64,000 nt of DNA from Ulvibacterium sp965248315 (GCF_965248315.1 NZ_CBDFIX010000002.1:3286001-3350000); one strand, 5' to 3'; shown: positions 33,165-43,074, counted from the first letter of the stretch. Numbers and translations are program-made. The notes: generated from the sequence alone by a model not told the origin.

Positions 33165-35213
33165 ATGGAGGAAGAATTATACAAGCATCGCGATGTAAAC
33201 TGGTTGTTCTTCAATGAACGAGTACTTTTGGAGGCCGCGAACAAGACCACCCCTCCTTTGGAGCGCTTAAAATTCCTCGCCATCTTTTCGTCCAATCTTG
33301 ATGAATATTTTAAAGTGCGCATCTCCCAATTGCGCCAATTGAAAAAAGTGGACAAACCGCTTCGCAAGAAGTTGATGCTAAGGCCCAACAAAAAGCTAAA
33401 GCATATTTTAAAGGTAATCGATGCCCAACAACAAAGCTTTGGGCAAATCCTAAAGGATATTTTAGAGGTTTTAAAAGGTTATGGCATATATTTCCCGGAT
33501 TTGGATGATTTGACCGATGCCCAAAAAAAATACATGTCGGAATATTTTGTGAAAAACGTGCAAAAAGACTGCGAGATTCTGGAAATTAGTGGAAATCCCA
33601 AGCTAAAGGACGGCCAATTGTACTTTTTGGTCCCCTATATGGATGAAAGTTTCGGTTTCGTAAAAATCCCTACGGATGAGCACCGCCGATTTATTAAAAT
33701 TCCTGGTAAAGGCGCCACCTATGTTTTCCTGGATACCATCGTCAAAATGAATTTGGCACAGCTGATTCCTGAAAAGGAGATTACCGGAAGCTATTCCATA
33801 AAGCTTTCACGTGATGCCGAACTATACTTGGAAGACGATTATGGGGACACCGCCTTGGTAGAACGCATTTACGACTCATTGGGCAAAAGAAAATCCGGGC
33901 AGCCCACACGTCTCCTCTATGACTCAAAAATGCCGGAAAACCTAACTAATTTGTTACGCGGTCATCTTAATTTGGGGAAGGTCGATCTTTTTCCTGGAGG
34001 TACCCACCACAACTTTTCCGATTTTTTTGGTTTTGACAACCCTACCGGCAACCCCGAACTGAACTACGAGCAAAAAGAACCGCTACCCCACCCCATATTT
34101 TCCAATTCAACCAATTTCTTCTCGAGTATTGCCGAAAAGGACAGGATCGTACATTTTCCCTATCAACGTTTTGATTCCGTGGAGAGGTTTATTCTTCAAG
34201 CAGCCCGTGATCAAGGTGTTGAACATATTAAAATCACCCTGTATCGCATTGCCAGAACATCCGTATTGACCGATGCCTTGCTTACTGCTCTTGAAAATGG
34301 AAAGAAGGTGACCCTATTTATAGAGGCCAAGGCACGTTTTGATGAGCGCAATAATATAGAATGGGGGAAAACTTTCCAGAAGAAGGGCGCCCAAGTATTC
34401 TTTAGCGTGCCCAACATTAAGGTACACTCCAAAATTGCCCTTGTAGAACGTCTTGAAAATGAGGTATTAAGGCGATATGCGTACATAGGAACCGGAAATT
34501 TTAATGCAAAGACGGCAAAATTGTATTGTGACCATGGTCTTTTTACCGCCCACCCTCAGATTACCGAAGATCTACATCAAGTTTTTTCTACTTTGGACCG
34601 CAAATTGATAGTTCCCAAATTAAAACAGCTTTTGGTTTCGCCCTATACCACGCGGACTGCTTTTTTGCAAAGCATAGAAAATGAGATCAAGAACAGTATT
34701 CGCGGAAAATCGGCTTCCATACACATAAAAATGAACAGTTTTGAAGATAAGACTATGATAGACGCCTTAAACAGGGCAAGCGATGCCGGTGTTAAAATAC
34801 GGTTATTGATCCGAGGGTTTTGCTGTTTGATACCCAAGGAAAGAGATGATGCCCATCCCAACAGGGAACCCATACAAGTGACCAGTATTGTAGATCGTTA
34901 TTTGGAGCATGGGCGAGTTTATCTATTCGAAAACGGAGGGGATGAGATAATGTACATAGGTTCAGCGGATTGGATGGGCCGGAATCTGGACCGGCGTATT
35001 GAAGTATTGACGCCCATTTTGGACAAGGAGATCTTTAAGGAACTTAAACACATCCTACAACTTCAGTTTAGCGATAATGTCAAGGCAAGGATACAAGATG
35101 CTATCGATAGCAATGAAAGGGTCGGGAAAGAACAAGGTGGGAAGGCCTTGCGGTCACAATACGCCATTTATGACTATCTTCAGCTAAAGCTAAAAAACGA
35201 AACTGTGGATTAA
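33165..35213 (+). CDS. ppk1: Polyphosphate kinase 1
   Basis: The 682-residue protein has the four-domain PPK1 layout: N-terminal helical domain (NWLFFNERVLLEAAN, FSSNLDEYFKVRISQL), head domain, and two catalytic domains. The phosphorylated His is in NIKVHSKIALVER, and RRYAYIGTGNFNAKTAKLY and GSADWMGRNLDRRIEV are typical. It makes polyphosphate from ATP reversibly, and length fits the family. It follows the phosphorylase by 61 bp with a -7-like box at 33150. Confidence 0.92.
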   Translation: MEEELYKHRDVNWLFFNERVLLEAANKTTPPLERLKFLAIFSSNLDEYFKVRISQLRQLKKVDKPLRKKLMLRPNKKLKHILKVIDAQQQSFGQILKDILEVLKGYGIYFPDLDDLTDAQKKYMSEYFVKNVQKDCEILEISGNPKLKDGQLYFLVPYMDESFGFVKIPTDEHRRFIKIPGKGATYVFLDTIVKMNLAQLIPEKEITGSYSIKLSRDAELYLEDDYGDTALVERIYDSLGKRKSGQPTRLLYDSKMPENLTNLLRGHLNLGKVDLFPGGTHHNFSDFFGFDNPTGNPELNYEQKEPLPHPIFSNSTNFFSSIAEKDRIVHFPYQRFDSVERFILQAARDQGVEHIKITLYRIARTSVLTDALLTALENGKKVTLFIEAKARFDERNNIEWGKTFQKKGAQVFFSVPNIKVHSKIALVERLENEVLRRYAYIGTGNFNAKTAKLYCDHGLFTAHPQITEDLHQVFSTLDRKLIVPKLKQLLVSPYTTRTAFLQSIENEIKNSIRGKSASIHIKMNSFEDKTMIDALNRASDAGVKIRLLIRGFCCLIPKERDDAHPNREPIQVTSIVDRYLEHGRVYLFENGGDEIMYIGSADWMGRNLDRRIEVLTPILDKEIFKELKHILQLQFSDNVKARIQDAIDSNERVGKEQGGKALRSQYAIYDYLQLKLKNETVD

Positions 35214-35343
35214 ATCCGTCCCCACCAGACATAGACCTAGATTGGTATACATTTAGGTTCTTCGTGGTTTTAGCTTATTTTGTCGGCGTGCAAAAATGAC
35301 CTTATCACCAAGTTAGCAACAAGCTCAAAAAATTGAATTAAAA

Positions 35344-35799
35344 ATGAAATTTAGAAAAGCGACTAGAAATGACGTTACCAAAATTGTGGAAATGATCGCG
35401 GATGATGAACTCGGGAAAACAAGAGAAAATTATCAAACGCCATTGCCGACTGAATATTTTATTGCATTTGAAAATATTGATGCTGACCAGAATCAGGAAT
35501 TAATTGTGGTAGAAAACGAATACTCTGAGGTCATAGGAACTCTACAATTATCTTTTGTTCAATATTTGACTTATCGCGGAGGAATTAGAGCGCAAATAGA
35601 GGCTGTTAGAATAAGAAGAGACCAAAGAGGACTCGGAATTGGCAAAACAATGTTTGAATGGGCAATTGATACAGCGAAAAAAAGGAATGCCCATTTACTT
35701 CAATTGACAACGGACAAGAAACGACCTAAGGCAATTAAATTTTATGAAGGTTTAGGGTTTAAGCCTACTCATGAGGGAATGAAATTACACTTTAAATGA
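35344..35799 (+). CDS. GNAT family N-acetyltransferase
   Basis: The 151-residue protein has the acetyl-CoA loop VRIRRDQRGLGIGKTMFEWAI and C-terminal LTTDKKRPKAIKFYEGLGFKPTHEG. It is more AT-rich than its neighbours, and the leader GTTAGCAACAAGCTC recalls sequences seen before mobile single genes in this group, so recent acquisition is possible. The substrate is unknown. Confidence 0.85.
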   Translation: MKFRKATRNDVTKIVEMIADDELGKTRENYQTPLPTEYFIAFENIDADQNQELIVVENEYSEVIGTLQLSFVQYLTYRGGIRAQIEAVRIRRDQRGLGIGKTMFEWAIDTAKKRNAHLLQLTTDKKRPKAIKFYEGLGFKPTHEGMKLHFK

Positions 35800-35881
35800 A
35801 AAATATTCGAAGAAACCGACCTCTCAGATTCGAGGCATTAAAAGTTAATACAAGGAAGGTTTCAACTAAAGATTTGGAACA

Positions 35882-36733
35882 ATGAAAAAAGTAAGAATAG
35901 TAGGCGTTCCGGAGCATTTTAATCTTCCGTGGCATATGGCCATTGAGGAAGATGCCTTTAGAGAGCATGGTATTGATTTGCAATGGACTGATGTTCCCGA
36001 AGGTACAGGTAGAATGTGCCAAATGTTACAGAACGGCGAAACGGACCTGGCGATTATTTTGACCGAAGGTGTAGTGAAAAGTATTTCTGAAGGAAATCCG
36101 ACCAGGATTGTTCAAGAATATATTTCCTCTCCGCTACTTTGGGGCATCCATGTTGGGGCGGAGAGTGGTTTTAAAGCGATTTCCGAGCTTAAAAGTACGA
36201 CAGCGGCAATAAGTAGGTTTGGAAGCGGAAGTCATCTTATGGCCTTTGTAAATGCGCAGAAAGAAGATTGGGAGACTAACAATTTGACGTTTAAAGTCAT
36301 AGACAATCTAAATAGTGCCGTAGAAGCATTGACCGAAGGGTCCGCGGACTACTTTATGTGGGAGCATTTTACGACCAAGCCATTGGTGGATAACGGGACT
36401 TTTAGAAGATTGGGCGACTGCCCTACCCCATGGCCTTGTTTTGTAATAGCCGCAACAGATGTTTTTCTGGAAAAGGACGCCCAAACCTTACTCCATATTT
36501 TAGAGGTAATCAATCTATATACATCTGAATTCAAGCGAATACCGAGCATAGACAGAACTTTGGCAAATAGATATGGTCAGCAATTGGAAGATATTCAAAA
36601 ATGGCTTTCAATAACCAAGTGGAGTCAAAAACAAATTATTAGTCAAGATGTTGAAAATGTGATAAATACGTTGATTAATTTAAAATTAATAAACAAGTCG
36701 ATAACAGCTAGTGAAATTTTGGCTTCCGTGTAG
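35882..36733 (+). CDS. Substrate-binding-protein-like protein without signal peptide (SsuA/THI5-like fold)
   Basis: The 283-residue protein begins KKVRIVGVPEHFNLPWHMAIEEDAFREHGIDLQWTDVPEGTG, the pattern of aliphatic-sulfonate or HMP-binding proteins (NMT1/THI5-like), with DLAIILTEGVVK following. It has no signal peptide, so it is probably cytoplasmic or used as a sensor or enzyme; no ABC transporter genes are near. It follows the acetyltransferase by 82 bp. Confidence 0.65.
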   Translation: MKKVRIVGVPEHFNLPWHMAIEEDAFREHGIDLQWTDVPEGTGRMCQMLQNGETDLAIILTEGVVKSISEGNPTRIVQEYISSPLLWGIHVGAESGFKAISELKSTTAAISRFGSGSHLMAFVNAQKEDWETNNLTFKVIDNLNSAVEALTEGSADYFMWEHFTTKPLVDNGTFRRLGDCPTPWPCFVIAATDVFLEKDAQTLLHILEVINLYTSEFKRIPSIDRTLANRYGQQLEDIQKWLSITKWSQKQIISQDVENVINTLINLKLINKSITASEILASV

Positions 36734-36811
36734 TTGCTAGGGTTAAGAAACAGATTCTTACGTGCGTCATGCCTAAGCCGGAACCACTGTGCGCCACCGT
36801 TTTCCGGCTCC

Positions 36812-37477
36812 CTACCAAACTATGGGTTCCTTCCCCATTTGTTGCAACAGTGCATTGGTTTTGCTAAAATGGCGGTTCCCGAACCAATACCCCTTGTTGG
36901 CGCTTAAGGGAGAAGGATGACCCGAAGTAAGGATATGGTGTTTGCCCGTATCGATGAGAGCGGCCTTTTTTTTGGCAAATCCTCCCCAGAGCAGAAAAAT
37001 GAGTCCTTCCCTGTTGCCGGAAAGCTTTCGTATTACAGCATCGGTGAAGGTTTCCCAGCCTTTATTTTGATGGCTCCCAGCTTGATGCGCCCGAACGGTA
37101 AGGGTGGCGTTGAGCAGAAGAACCCCCTGTTCCGCCCATGGCTCCAAATTGCCGCTCTTAGGATAGGGCTTGGCAACATCCACCTTTATTTCCTTGAAAA
37201 TATTGACGAGCGAAGGTGGATGGGGAATCCCGTCCTTTACCGAAAAACAAAGTCCATTGGCCTGATTGGGGCCATGATATGGGTCTTGTCCGATTACTAC
37301 CACCTTGGTTTCCCAAAAGGCGCTATGGTCAAAGGCGGCAAAAATGTCCTTCCCTTTGGGATAACACGTATGATTTTGATATTCCTTCTTTACAAAATTC
37401 GCCAACACTTGGAAATAAGGCTGGTTAAATTCTGTATTGAGTTGTTCTTTCCAACTTGGGTGAATGCTTACGTTCAT
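36812..37477 (-). CDS. ung: Uracil-DNA glycosylase, family 1
   Basis: The start is placed at the ATG at 37477 (MNVSIHPSWKEQL), giving 221 residues, the normal Ung length; a reading from 37576 adds a tail foreign to the family. The water-activating motif VVIGQDPYHGPNQANGL and the uracil loop TSGHPSPLSAN are intact. It excises uracil from DNA in base-excision repair. Confidence 0.93.
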   Translation of the reverse strand: MNVSIHPSWKEQLNTEFNQPYFQVLANFVKKEYQNHTCYPKGKDIFAAFDHSAFWETKVVVIGQDPYHGPNQANGLCFSVKDGIPHPPSLVNIFKEIKVDVAKPYPKSGNLEPWAEQGVLLLNATLTVRAHQAGSHQNKGWETFTDAVIRKLSGNREGLIFLLWGGFAKKKAALIDTGKHHILTSGHPSPLSANKGYWFGNRHFSKTNALLQQMGKEPIVW

Positions 37478-37664
37478 TGATCTATCTTGTCGATTGAAAG
37501 CAATAGTGCTTCTCCCCTCTACAATCGACAAGCCGCCAAGGCAAGCTGTCAAAAAGTATTCGGGGGCACGATTCAAAAATAGTCAAAAACTTTTGTAAAA
37601 TCAGGATGGATAGGGCTCCGAAAAGTCTATGAAATGAATTCCAAATAACCCGTTTCAAATACTA

Positions 37665-38711
37665 TTATCGGGAAACCTGTTGTTCCAAGGCCTCGTTCTG
37701 GGCAAACCGGTATTTCAAGGTATTAAGATAACGCAGGGCATTTCGGTCATTATAATCCGAGTAGGACTTTGAGGCCCAATCCATGGCCTCCACCAAATTC
37801 CCATTTATCTCATTGATAATAGCCATATTATAATGGGCCCTACCGGCTATTTTTCGATTGGGATTGTTGATCTCCTTTTCCCAAAGCACTGCGGCTCCAT
37901 CCCAGTCGCCTGTTTGCGCCCTGCGTTTGGCAATTACAAAATTGTCCGTTCCGCGGACGTAGTAGTCCCTCGAAATACGCGTTCGAAAAGGCAACAAGCG
38001 TAGCGCGTAGGAGCTGCCCATGTTTTTGCTCAATTCCACTACACCTTCATTTCTATTGGCAATGGCTTCAACCGCTTTTATCGGATTTACCCCTTTCCCA
38101 ACCGCTGCTAGACCCTCATTGAAAACAAACTGATCTACAATGTGTTTTTCCGCAGGATAGTATATACGCCATCCGTTCTTCACCAAAGTCTGTAGGCGTA
38201 CTTCATGAGCAGGAATGGGTACATTTATACCGATATTATTCGGTAATTGCATGGTAGTCATAGCGTAGGAGACCTTGGTATCCGTATCATAGAAGGCCAA
38301 GGAGAAAATGGCGTCTACCTGATGCGTTTCGCATAGGGATTCAATCTTTTCCCAAGAAAGAGTCGCCGGAAATACCCCTAGCCCCTTGCCAACATCGGCA
38401 TCCGACAGGATTTTTATGTGTTCAAAGGAATCATGACGCTCCAGCTCGTCCCTAAGGGCAGTAACCGCTGCTTCAGCTCCCTTTTTATCCAACTCAAGCC
38501 CTTCGGCAGAAAGTATTTTGTCTATCTTATCCAAGGTTTGATTCCCCTCGGAAGGTACACTTCTATTGATTATACCAATATTGACAACTTGATTCGGCAG
38601 ATGCACCGGAGCGGGCTCCAAAGCCCCCATGGTCAGTCGGTTGGTTGAACTACAGGATGAAACCAGCAAGATTAGGCCAAAGTAGATGGCGAGTAGGTTA
38701 AGATTTTTCAT
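37665..38711 (-). CDS. Lipoprotein with TPR-like C terminus (possibly DUF6340)
   Basis: The start is placed at the ATG at 38711 (MKNLNLLAIYFGLILLVSSC), which gives a lipobox signal. The 348-residue protein begins with strand-rich sequence (LPNQVVNIGIINRS) and ends in two or three TPR-like helix pairs (GDWDGAAVLWEKEI, AHYNMAIINEINGNLVEAMDWA). It is probably an outer-membrane lipoprotein. The DUF number is recalled, not verified. Confidence 0.65.
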   Translation of the reverse strand: MKNLNLLAIYFGLILLVSSCSSTNRLTMGALEPAPVHLPNQVVNIGIINRSVPSEGNQTLDKIDKILSAEGLELDKKGAEAAVTALRDELERHDSFEHIKILSDADVGKGLGVFPATLSWEKIESLCETHQVDAIFSLAFYDTDTKVSYAMTTMQLPNNIGINVPIPAHEVRLQTLVKNGWRIYYPAEKHIVDQFVFNEGLAAVGKGVNPIKAVEAIANRNEGVVELSKNMGSSYALRLLPFRTRISRDYYVRGTDNFVIAKRRAQTGDWDGAAVLWEKEINNPNRKIAGRAHYNMAIINEINGNLVEAMDWASKSYSDYNDRNALRYLNTLKYRFAQNEALEQQVSR

Positions 38712-38830
38712 TGGGATGAAATGGTTTATGCCTGCCAACAATGTTGGGGAGGCATTAGGTTTGTACTAAAACTTCAAAATACCCTAAAATATTGCCCTTG
38801 CCCACGGTTTTCCAAGTGATTGGCAATCCG

Positions 38831-38838
38831 TACCTTTG
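38831..38838 (+). promoter_or_regulatory. Putative -7 element TACCTTTG
   Basis: Matches TAnnTTTG and ends 21 bp before the mutS2 start codon. Confidence 0.45.
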
Positions 38839-38859
38839 CCATCGGTTAAAAAAACCAAG

Positions 38860-41031
38860 ATGGACAACACCTTGAAAAAAGCAATTCAAGATCTTGAATT
38901 ACCTACCGTATTACAGCACGTATCCGCCCGTTGCACAACGGAATTGGGCAAGGAAAAGGCATTGTCCATTGGCCCCATGTACGAACATAAAGCCATTGTG
39001 GAAGCTTTGGGACAGACTTCGGAATACGTATCTTCCTTAATAAGCGATAACCGTATTCCCAATCATGGCTTTGATTCCATTAATGGAGATTTAAAACTAC
39101 TTCATATAGAAAACACAACGCTTGAAATCAGTGGTTTTCGGAGAATGGGTTCCATCTGCAATACGGTGGGGGACCAAAAAAAATTCTTGACCAAATTCAA
39201 GGAGTATTACCCACTTTTATTTGTAAAATCGCAGAAAATTGAGCCCAATACCGAGATTCCCGCTGCTATTGATTCGGTCATCGATCGTTTCGGGGAGGTC
39301 AAGGATAGGGCTTCCGAGGCACTTTTTCGAATACGTCGCGAAATACTTCAGGTCAAAGGAAAAATAAGCCAAAGTTTTGCATCGGCCCTGAATGCGTATC
39401 AAGGGTCGGATTACCTCGATGAAATCCGGGAATCGGTGGTGGAAAACCGCCGGGTACTTGCCGTAAAGGCCATGTACAGAAGAAAAGTAAAGGGCACCGT
39501 AATGGGCACCTCCAAAACCGGAAGCATCGTATACATAGAACCCGAAGCAGCATTGCGGTACAGTCGGGAACTCAACAATTTGGAATTCGATGAAAAGGAA
39601 GAGGTACAACGGATTTTAAACGAATTAACGAATGTTATCCGTCCCTTTGCCCCATTACTATCTGAGTACCAAGAATTTTTGGCCTTTATGGATGTTACCG
39701 CCGCAAAGGCAAAATACGCTTCGGAAATCAATGCACTGATGCCCGAGATCAATGAAAATCGACGCCTATTCTTGCGTGACGCCTATCATCCCCTACTCTA
39801 TTTGGCCAATAAGCGAAAAGGTGAAAAGACCTGGCCGCAGACCATTGAGTTGCATCAAGAAAACCGTATCATCGTGATATCCGGACCCAATGCCGGGGGG
39901 AAAAGTATAACCCTTAAGACCATTGGGCTACTTCAAATCATGCTTCAAAGTGGGTTGCTTATTCCGGTGCATGAACGCAGTTCCGTCTGTCTTTTTGATC
40001 AAGTTCTTACAGATATTGGCGACAATCAATCCATTGAAAATCATTTAAGTACGTACAGTTACCGGCTTAAAAACATGAATAGGTTCCTAAGAAAGTGTAA
40101 TGGAAATACACTATTTCTTATCGATGAGTTTGGCACCGGAAGCGATCCGGAATTGGGCGGCGCCCTGGCCGAGGCCTTTCTAGAGGTTTTTTATGAACGG
40201 GAAGCCTATGGGGTAATTACCACGCACTATGCCAATTTAAAGGCTTTGGCCAACGAACTGCCCCATGCCACCAATGCCAATATGCTTTTTGATGGGAGGA
40301 CCTTGGAGCCCACCTTCCAATTGGTACTTGGGGAAGCCGGCAGTTCTTTTACGTTTGAGGTGGCACAGAAAAATGGTATTCCGTACAGCCTCATCAATAG
40401 GGCAAAGAAGAAGATAGAGCGTGGTAAAGTACGTTTTGATGCCACTATAGCCAAATTGCAAAAAGAACGCAGCAAAATGGCTAAAACTGGTTCTAGACTA
40501 CAGGAAGAGGAGTCCAAGGCAAGGCAGGAGGCAGCCCGATTGGAAAAATTGAACGCAAAAATCAAGTCCAAGTTGGAAAACTATCAAGAACTCTATGATC
40601 ATGACCAGCGGATGATCCAACTGGGCAATAAGGTCAACAGAGCTGCCGATCGTTACTTCCGAGACAAGAAAAAAAGGCCGTTGGTATCGGAATTGCTGCA
40701 AATCGTGGAGACGGAGAACAGCAAGCGCAAAAAGAAATCCGCTCGAGAAGCCAAAGCGGAACGTACCAAGAAGGCCCAGGTGGCCCAAGAAGTACAAAAG
40801 GAGGTCCGAGTCATCCGGGCAAAAAAGAAAGTAGAGAAAAAAAAAGCGGCCCAACGGGAAAAGAACAAGCCAAGACCCATTTTCAAAGTTGGTGATCGTG
40901 TGCGGATGCAGGATGGGAAAGCCGTGGGAAGCATCGATAAACTGGAAAAGAACAAGGCTGTGGTCAATTATGGGGTTTTCACCACCAACGTGAGCGTGGA
41001 TCAGTTGGAATTGGTCCCGGGCAAAAAATAA
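38860..41031 (+). CDS. mutS2: MutS2-like DNA-processing ATPase without Smr domain
   Basis: The start is placed at the ATG at 38860 (MDNTLKKAIQDLELPTVLQHV), giving 723 residues. The MutS core is clear: clamp and lever region, Walker A ISGPNAGGKSITLKTIG, Walker B FLIDEFGTGSDPELGG and ITTHYANLKAL. A long charged coiled coil follows (from about residue 520). The C terminus is a KOW-like segment (FKVGDRVRMQDGKAVGSI) and the Smr nuclease domain seen at the end of many MutS2 proteins is absent. MutS2 acts on recombination intermediates and collided ribosomes. Confidence 0.87.
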   Translation: MDNTLKKAIQDLELPTVLQHVSARCTTELGKEKALSIGPMYEHKAIVEALGQTSEYVSSLISDNRIPNHGFDSINGDLKLLHIENTTLEISGFRRMGSICNTVGDQKKFLTKFKEYYPLLFVKSQKIEPNTEIPAAIDSVIDRFGEVKDRASEALFRIRREILQVKGKISQSFASALNAYQGSDYLDEIRESVVENRRVLAVKAMYRRKVKGTVMGTSKTGSIVYIEPEAALRYSRELNNLEFDEKEEVQRILNELTNVIRPFAPLLSEYQEFLAFMDVTAAKAKYASEINALMPEINENRRLFLRDAYHPLLYLANKRKGEKTWPQTIELHQENRIIVISGPNAGGKSITLKTIGLLQIMLQSGLLIPVHERSSVCLFDQVLTDIGDNQSIENHLSTYSYRLKNMNRFLRKCNGNTLFLIDEFGTGSDPELGGALAEAFLEVFYEREAYGVITTHYANLKALANELPHATNANMLFDGRTLEPTFQLVLGEAGSSFTFEVAQKNGIPYSLINRAKKKIERGKVRFDATIAKLQKERSKMAKTGSRLQEEESKARQEAARLEKLNAKIKSKLENYQELYDHDQRMIQLGNKVNRAADRYFRDKKKRPLVSELLQIVETENSKRKKKSAREAKAERTKKAQVAQEVQKEVRVIRAKKKVEKKKAAQREKNKPRPIFKVGDRVRMQDGKAVGSIDKLEKNKAVVNYGVFTTNVSVDQLELVPGKK

Positions 41032-41161
41032 TGCCTTTGCCATAATTAGCTATCGTTCAAGAACAACCAAAGATCCTTAAAAAAACAGCCGATACCCAAG
41101 TTGTTGAATCCACAACTTTAGATACCGACTGTAAATTAAATGGGATAGCTAATGGATTGTT

Positions 41162-42772
41162 TTAGTTGGCTTCTACTGAAATGGTTTTGCAAAAGCCCAA
41201 GAAATCACGTTCCGAACAGAAAACTCTAAAGTCTTCCTCGTTTCTGATGTAACCTAAATCAAATTCTCCCATTCTGTCCCATTGGAACAAGGCGTTCTGA
41301 AGGTCGAATTGAACCAAAACATCATACGCACCGTCCGGAGGGCTTCCACTTACACGTTTATCATTGTTCACTACAAAATATCCTGTCCGTAACTCATCAT
41401 TACTACCTCTCAACTTGTAAATGAAACGGAAACGGGAATCATAGTTAGACTCATTTTCGACTACAATATTCTTATGTTGAAATCTGAAGGGCTCACATTT
41501 TTCTACCGTATAATCCGTGGTATAGCCCATTTTCGCTAGAGTATTGTCTTTCAAATACCGAATCGTGTAGGCAATGGGAACTCCCGGATTATTTCTGCTA
41601 TACACTGCATTTCCGCCGGTTATAACACTGTTCAAGGCACCAAATCCCGTATTGATATCGGCCAAACTGATCGCCTCGGAAGCGGCTTCGGCATTCCCAC
41701 CAATAGTGACTACGGTAACACTGGAATTCTTTAGTACTTCGTCATACTTGGATTCCAATGAACCAGCTGCACGATAGCCTCCAGCATATTCCAATACGGC
41801 ATCGAGTTCAATCGAAGTGTCCTCCTCCGTGGTCTGCATACGGACCATAATGACCCTTCCGTAGGAAACGGAACTTACATATGCAGGAGGTGTATCGGAA
41901 TCAAAGGCGGCCTCTGCCTGCTCTTTAGTGACTTCCGGTGCAAATACACTTGCCGCTGAACTTGGGGTATCCATGGTAACCGTATAAAACACTTGTTTGA
42001 AAACAATAGCGGCAGTTCGTTCGATACTGCTACTTTCATATTCAAATTGTGATGCCAAGGAACCACTGGCCCATTCCACATTCAACCCAACATCCAAACT
42101 AAACTGTTTTGAAGAGTAGGATGTAGTAGCTTGGTAGGACGAGTTTGCAGCATTTACATACCCTTCCTGATAGGCATTGGCATTCCACCATTCCAAAGCA
42201 TTGTCAATATTGGATTGTACAGAGGAATTCGTTGGATCTTCCACTACTATGGTCCCCTGCTCCCCAATACCCGGAAGATCGACACTTAGCGTTACGGCGG
42301 ACCTGCCCAAGGTCAAAGGGTCCGGGGCGCCGTCCAACATACCTTCGTTTCCAATGACAAGCGCACCGGGAAAGATTACGCCGTTTGTAGGCCTCAAAAT
42401 GGCCACATCATCAAAATTGGATTCTAGGCTATAGTCCGATATCCTACATTCGGTTATCCAACCTAAGGTTGGACCTTGATTGTCGTTCCTGCTACCCGTT
42501 TCTTCACGGTCCGGTACTAAGGATCCGGTATTTTGTACATTCAATAGTGCGTCTGGATCATAGGTAAGATTTGTAATTAACGAGTTTATGTCCTCCAGGT
42601 TATCTTCATTTTCATTACCTCCCGGGTTTTCCCCACCATTGTTTTCCCCTCCACCTTCCGCTGGTGGTGGATCTACGGGACTCTCATCCTTGCTACAGGA
42701 AGTTATCGCGCTTACAGAAATGGCCAATACTAAGATGGACATCATTTTGATTTTTGGGATAATTGCTTTCAT
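41162..42772 (-). CDS. Cholesterol-dependent-cytolysin-like lipoprotein (CDC-like)
   Basis: The 536-residue protein has lipobox ITSC (about residue 26) and a low-complexity Gly/Asn/Glu linker (~35-60). A thiol-activated-cytolysin core follows: IFPGALVIGNEGMLDG, TLGRSAVTLSVDLPGIG, FKQVFYTVTMDTPSSAASVF and AYVSSVSYGRVIMVRM, matching CDC domains 1-3. The C-terminal ~100 residues lack the tryptophan-rich undecapeptide (ECTGLAWEWWR type), so cholesterol recognition is not expected. CDCs and CDC-like proteins form large membrane pores; Elizabethkingia CDC-likes act in short/long pairs, but only one gene is seen here. It is divergent from two TPR-HTH regulators. Confidence 0.82.
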   Translation of the reverse strand: MKAIIPKIKMMSILVLAISVSAITSCSKDESPVDPPPAEGGGENNGGENPGGNENEDNLEDINSLITNLTYDPDALLNVQNTGSLVPDREETGSRNDNQGPTLGWITECRISDYSLESNFDDVAILRPTNGVIFPGALVIGNEGMLDGAPDPLTLGRSAVTLSVDLPGIGEQGTIVVEDPTNSSVQSNIDNALEWWNANAYQEGYVNAANSSYQATTSYSSKQFSLDVGLNVEWASGSLASQFEYESSSIERTAAIVFKQVFYTVTMDTPSSAASVFAPEVTKEQAEAAFDSDTPPAYVSSVSYGRVIMVRMQTTEEDTSIELDAVLEYAGGYRAAGSLESKYDEVLKNSSVTVVTIGGNAEAASEAISLADINTGFGALNSVITGGNAVYSRNNPGVPIAYTIRYLKDNTLAKMGYTTDYTVEKCEPFRFQHKNIVVENESNYDSRFRFIYKLRGSNDELRTGYFVVNNDKRVSGSPPDGAYDVLVQFDLQNALFQWDRMGEFDLGYIRNEEDFRVFCSERDFLGFCKTISVEAN

Positions 42773-42843
42773 AATTTTTTTGGTTTTAAAGGATTCAACG
42801 ACTCGAAACTAGCCTCAAATCAATGCGATACCTAATTATGTCC

Positions 42844-42860
42844 ATGGACAAAGCATGGAC
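42844..42860. promoter_or_regulatory. Direct-repeat operator ATGGAC-N5-ATGGAC, site 1 (cytolysin side)
   Basis: Two ATGGAC half-sites spaced 11 bp (one helical turn), 72 bp upstream of the cytolysin start on the opposite strand. The first half-site is extended to the palindrome GTCCATGGAC (42840-42849). The 17-bp core is identical to site 2. A lone inverted half-site GTCCAT lies at 42897-42902. Confidence 0.6.
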
Positions 42861-42987
42861 GTAATTAGCAGTATTACGGTATTTCCTACATAGACAGTCC
42901 ATATTTTGGTTTTGGTTTTTTTTAATTTAAAGTATTGAAAATCAATATTTTAAAATATTATTAAGAAGGTATAGTATTTTAAAAACC

Positions 42988-43004
42988 ATGGACAAAGCAT
43001 GGAC
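42988..43004. promoter_or_regulatory. Direct-repeat operator ATGGAC-N5-ATGGAC, site 2
   Basis: ATGGACAAAGCATGGAC, identical to site 1, 70 bp upstream of the first TPR-HTH gene. The 302-bp divergent region 42773-43074 holds sites 1 and 2 and otherwise AT-rich promoter sequence. Confidence 0.6.
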
Positions 43005-43074
43005 AACGTCCTTTTTAGATATGGATTGGTGTTTTAACGTACTACATTAATTAAGTAACTTAGAACAAACTAAT

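Noticed and set aside
37478..37576. N-terminal extension of uracil-DNA glycosylase
   Set aside because: The added residues do not belong to the family; the shorter start gives the standard length.
41162..41500. Undecapeptide of classical cholesterol-dependent cytolysins
   Set aside because: I looked for an ECTGLAWEWWR-like stretch in the C-terminal 110 residues and found none.
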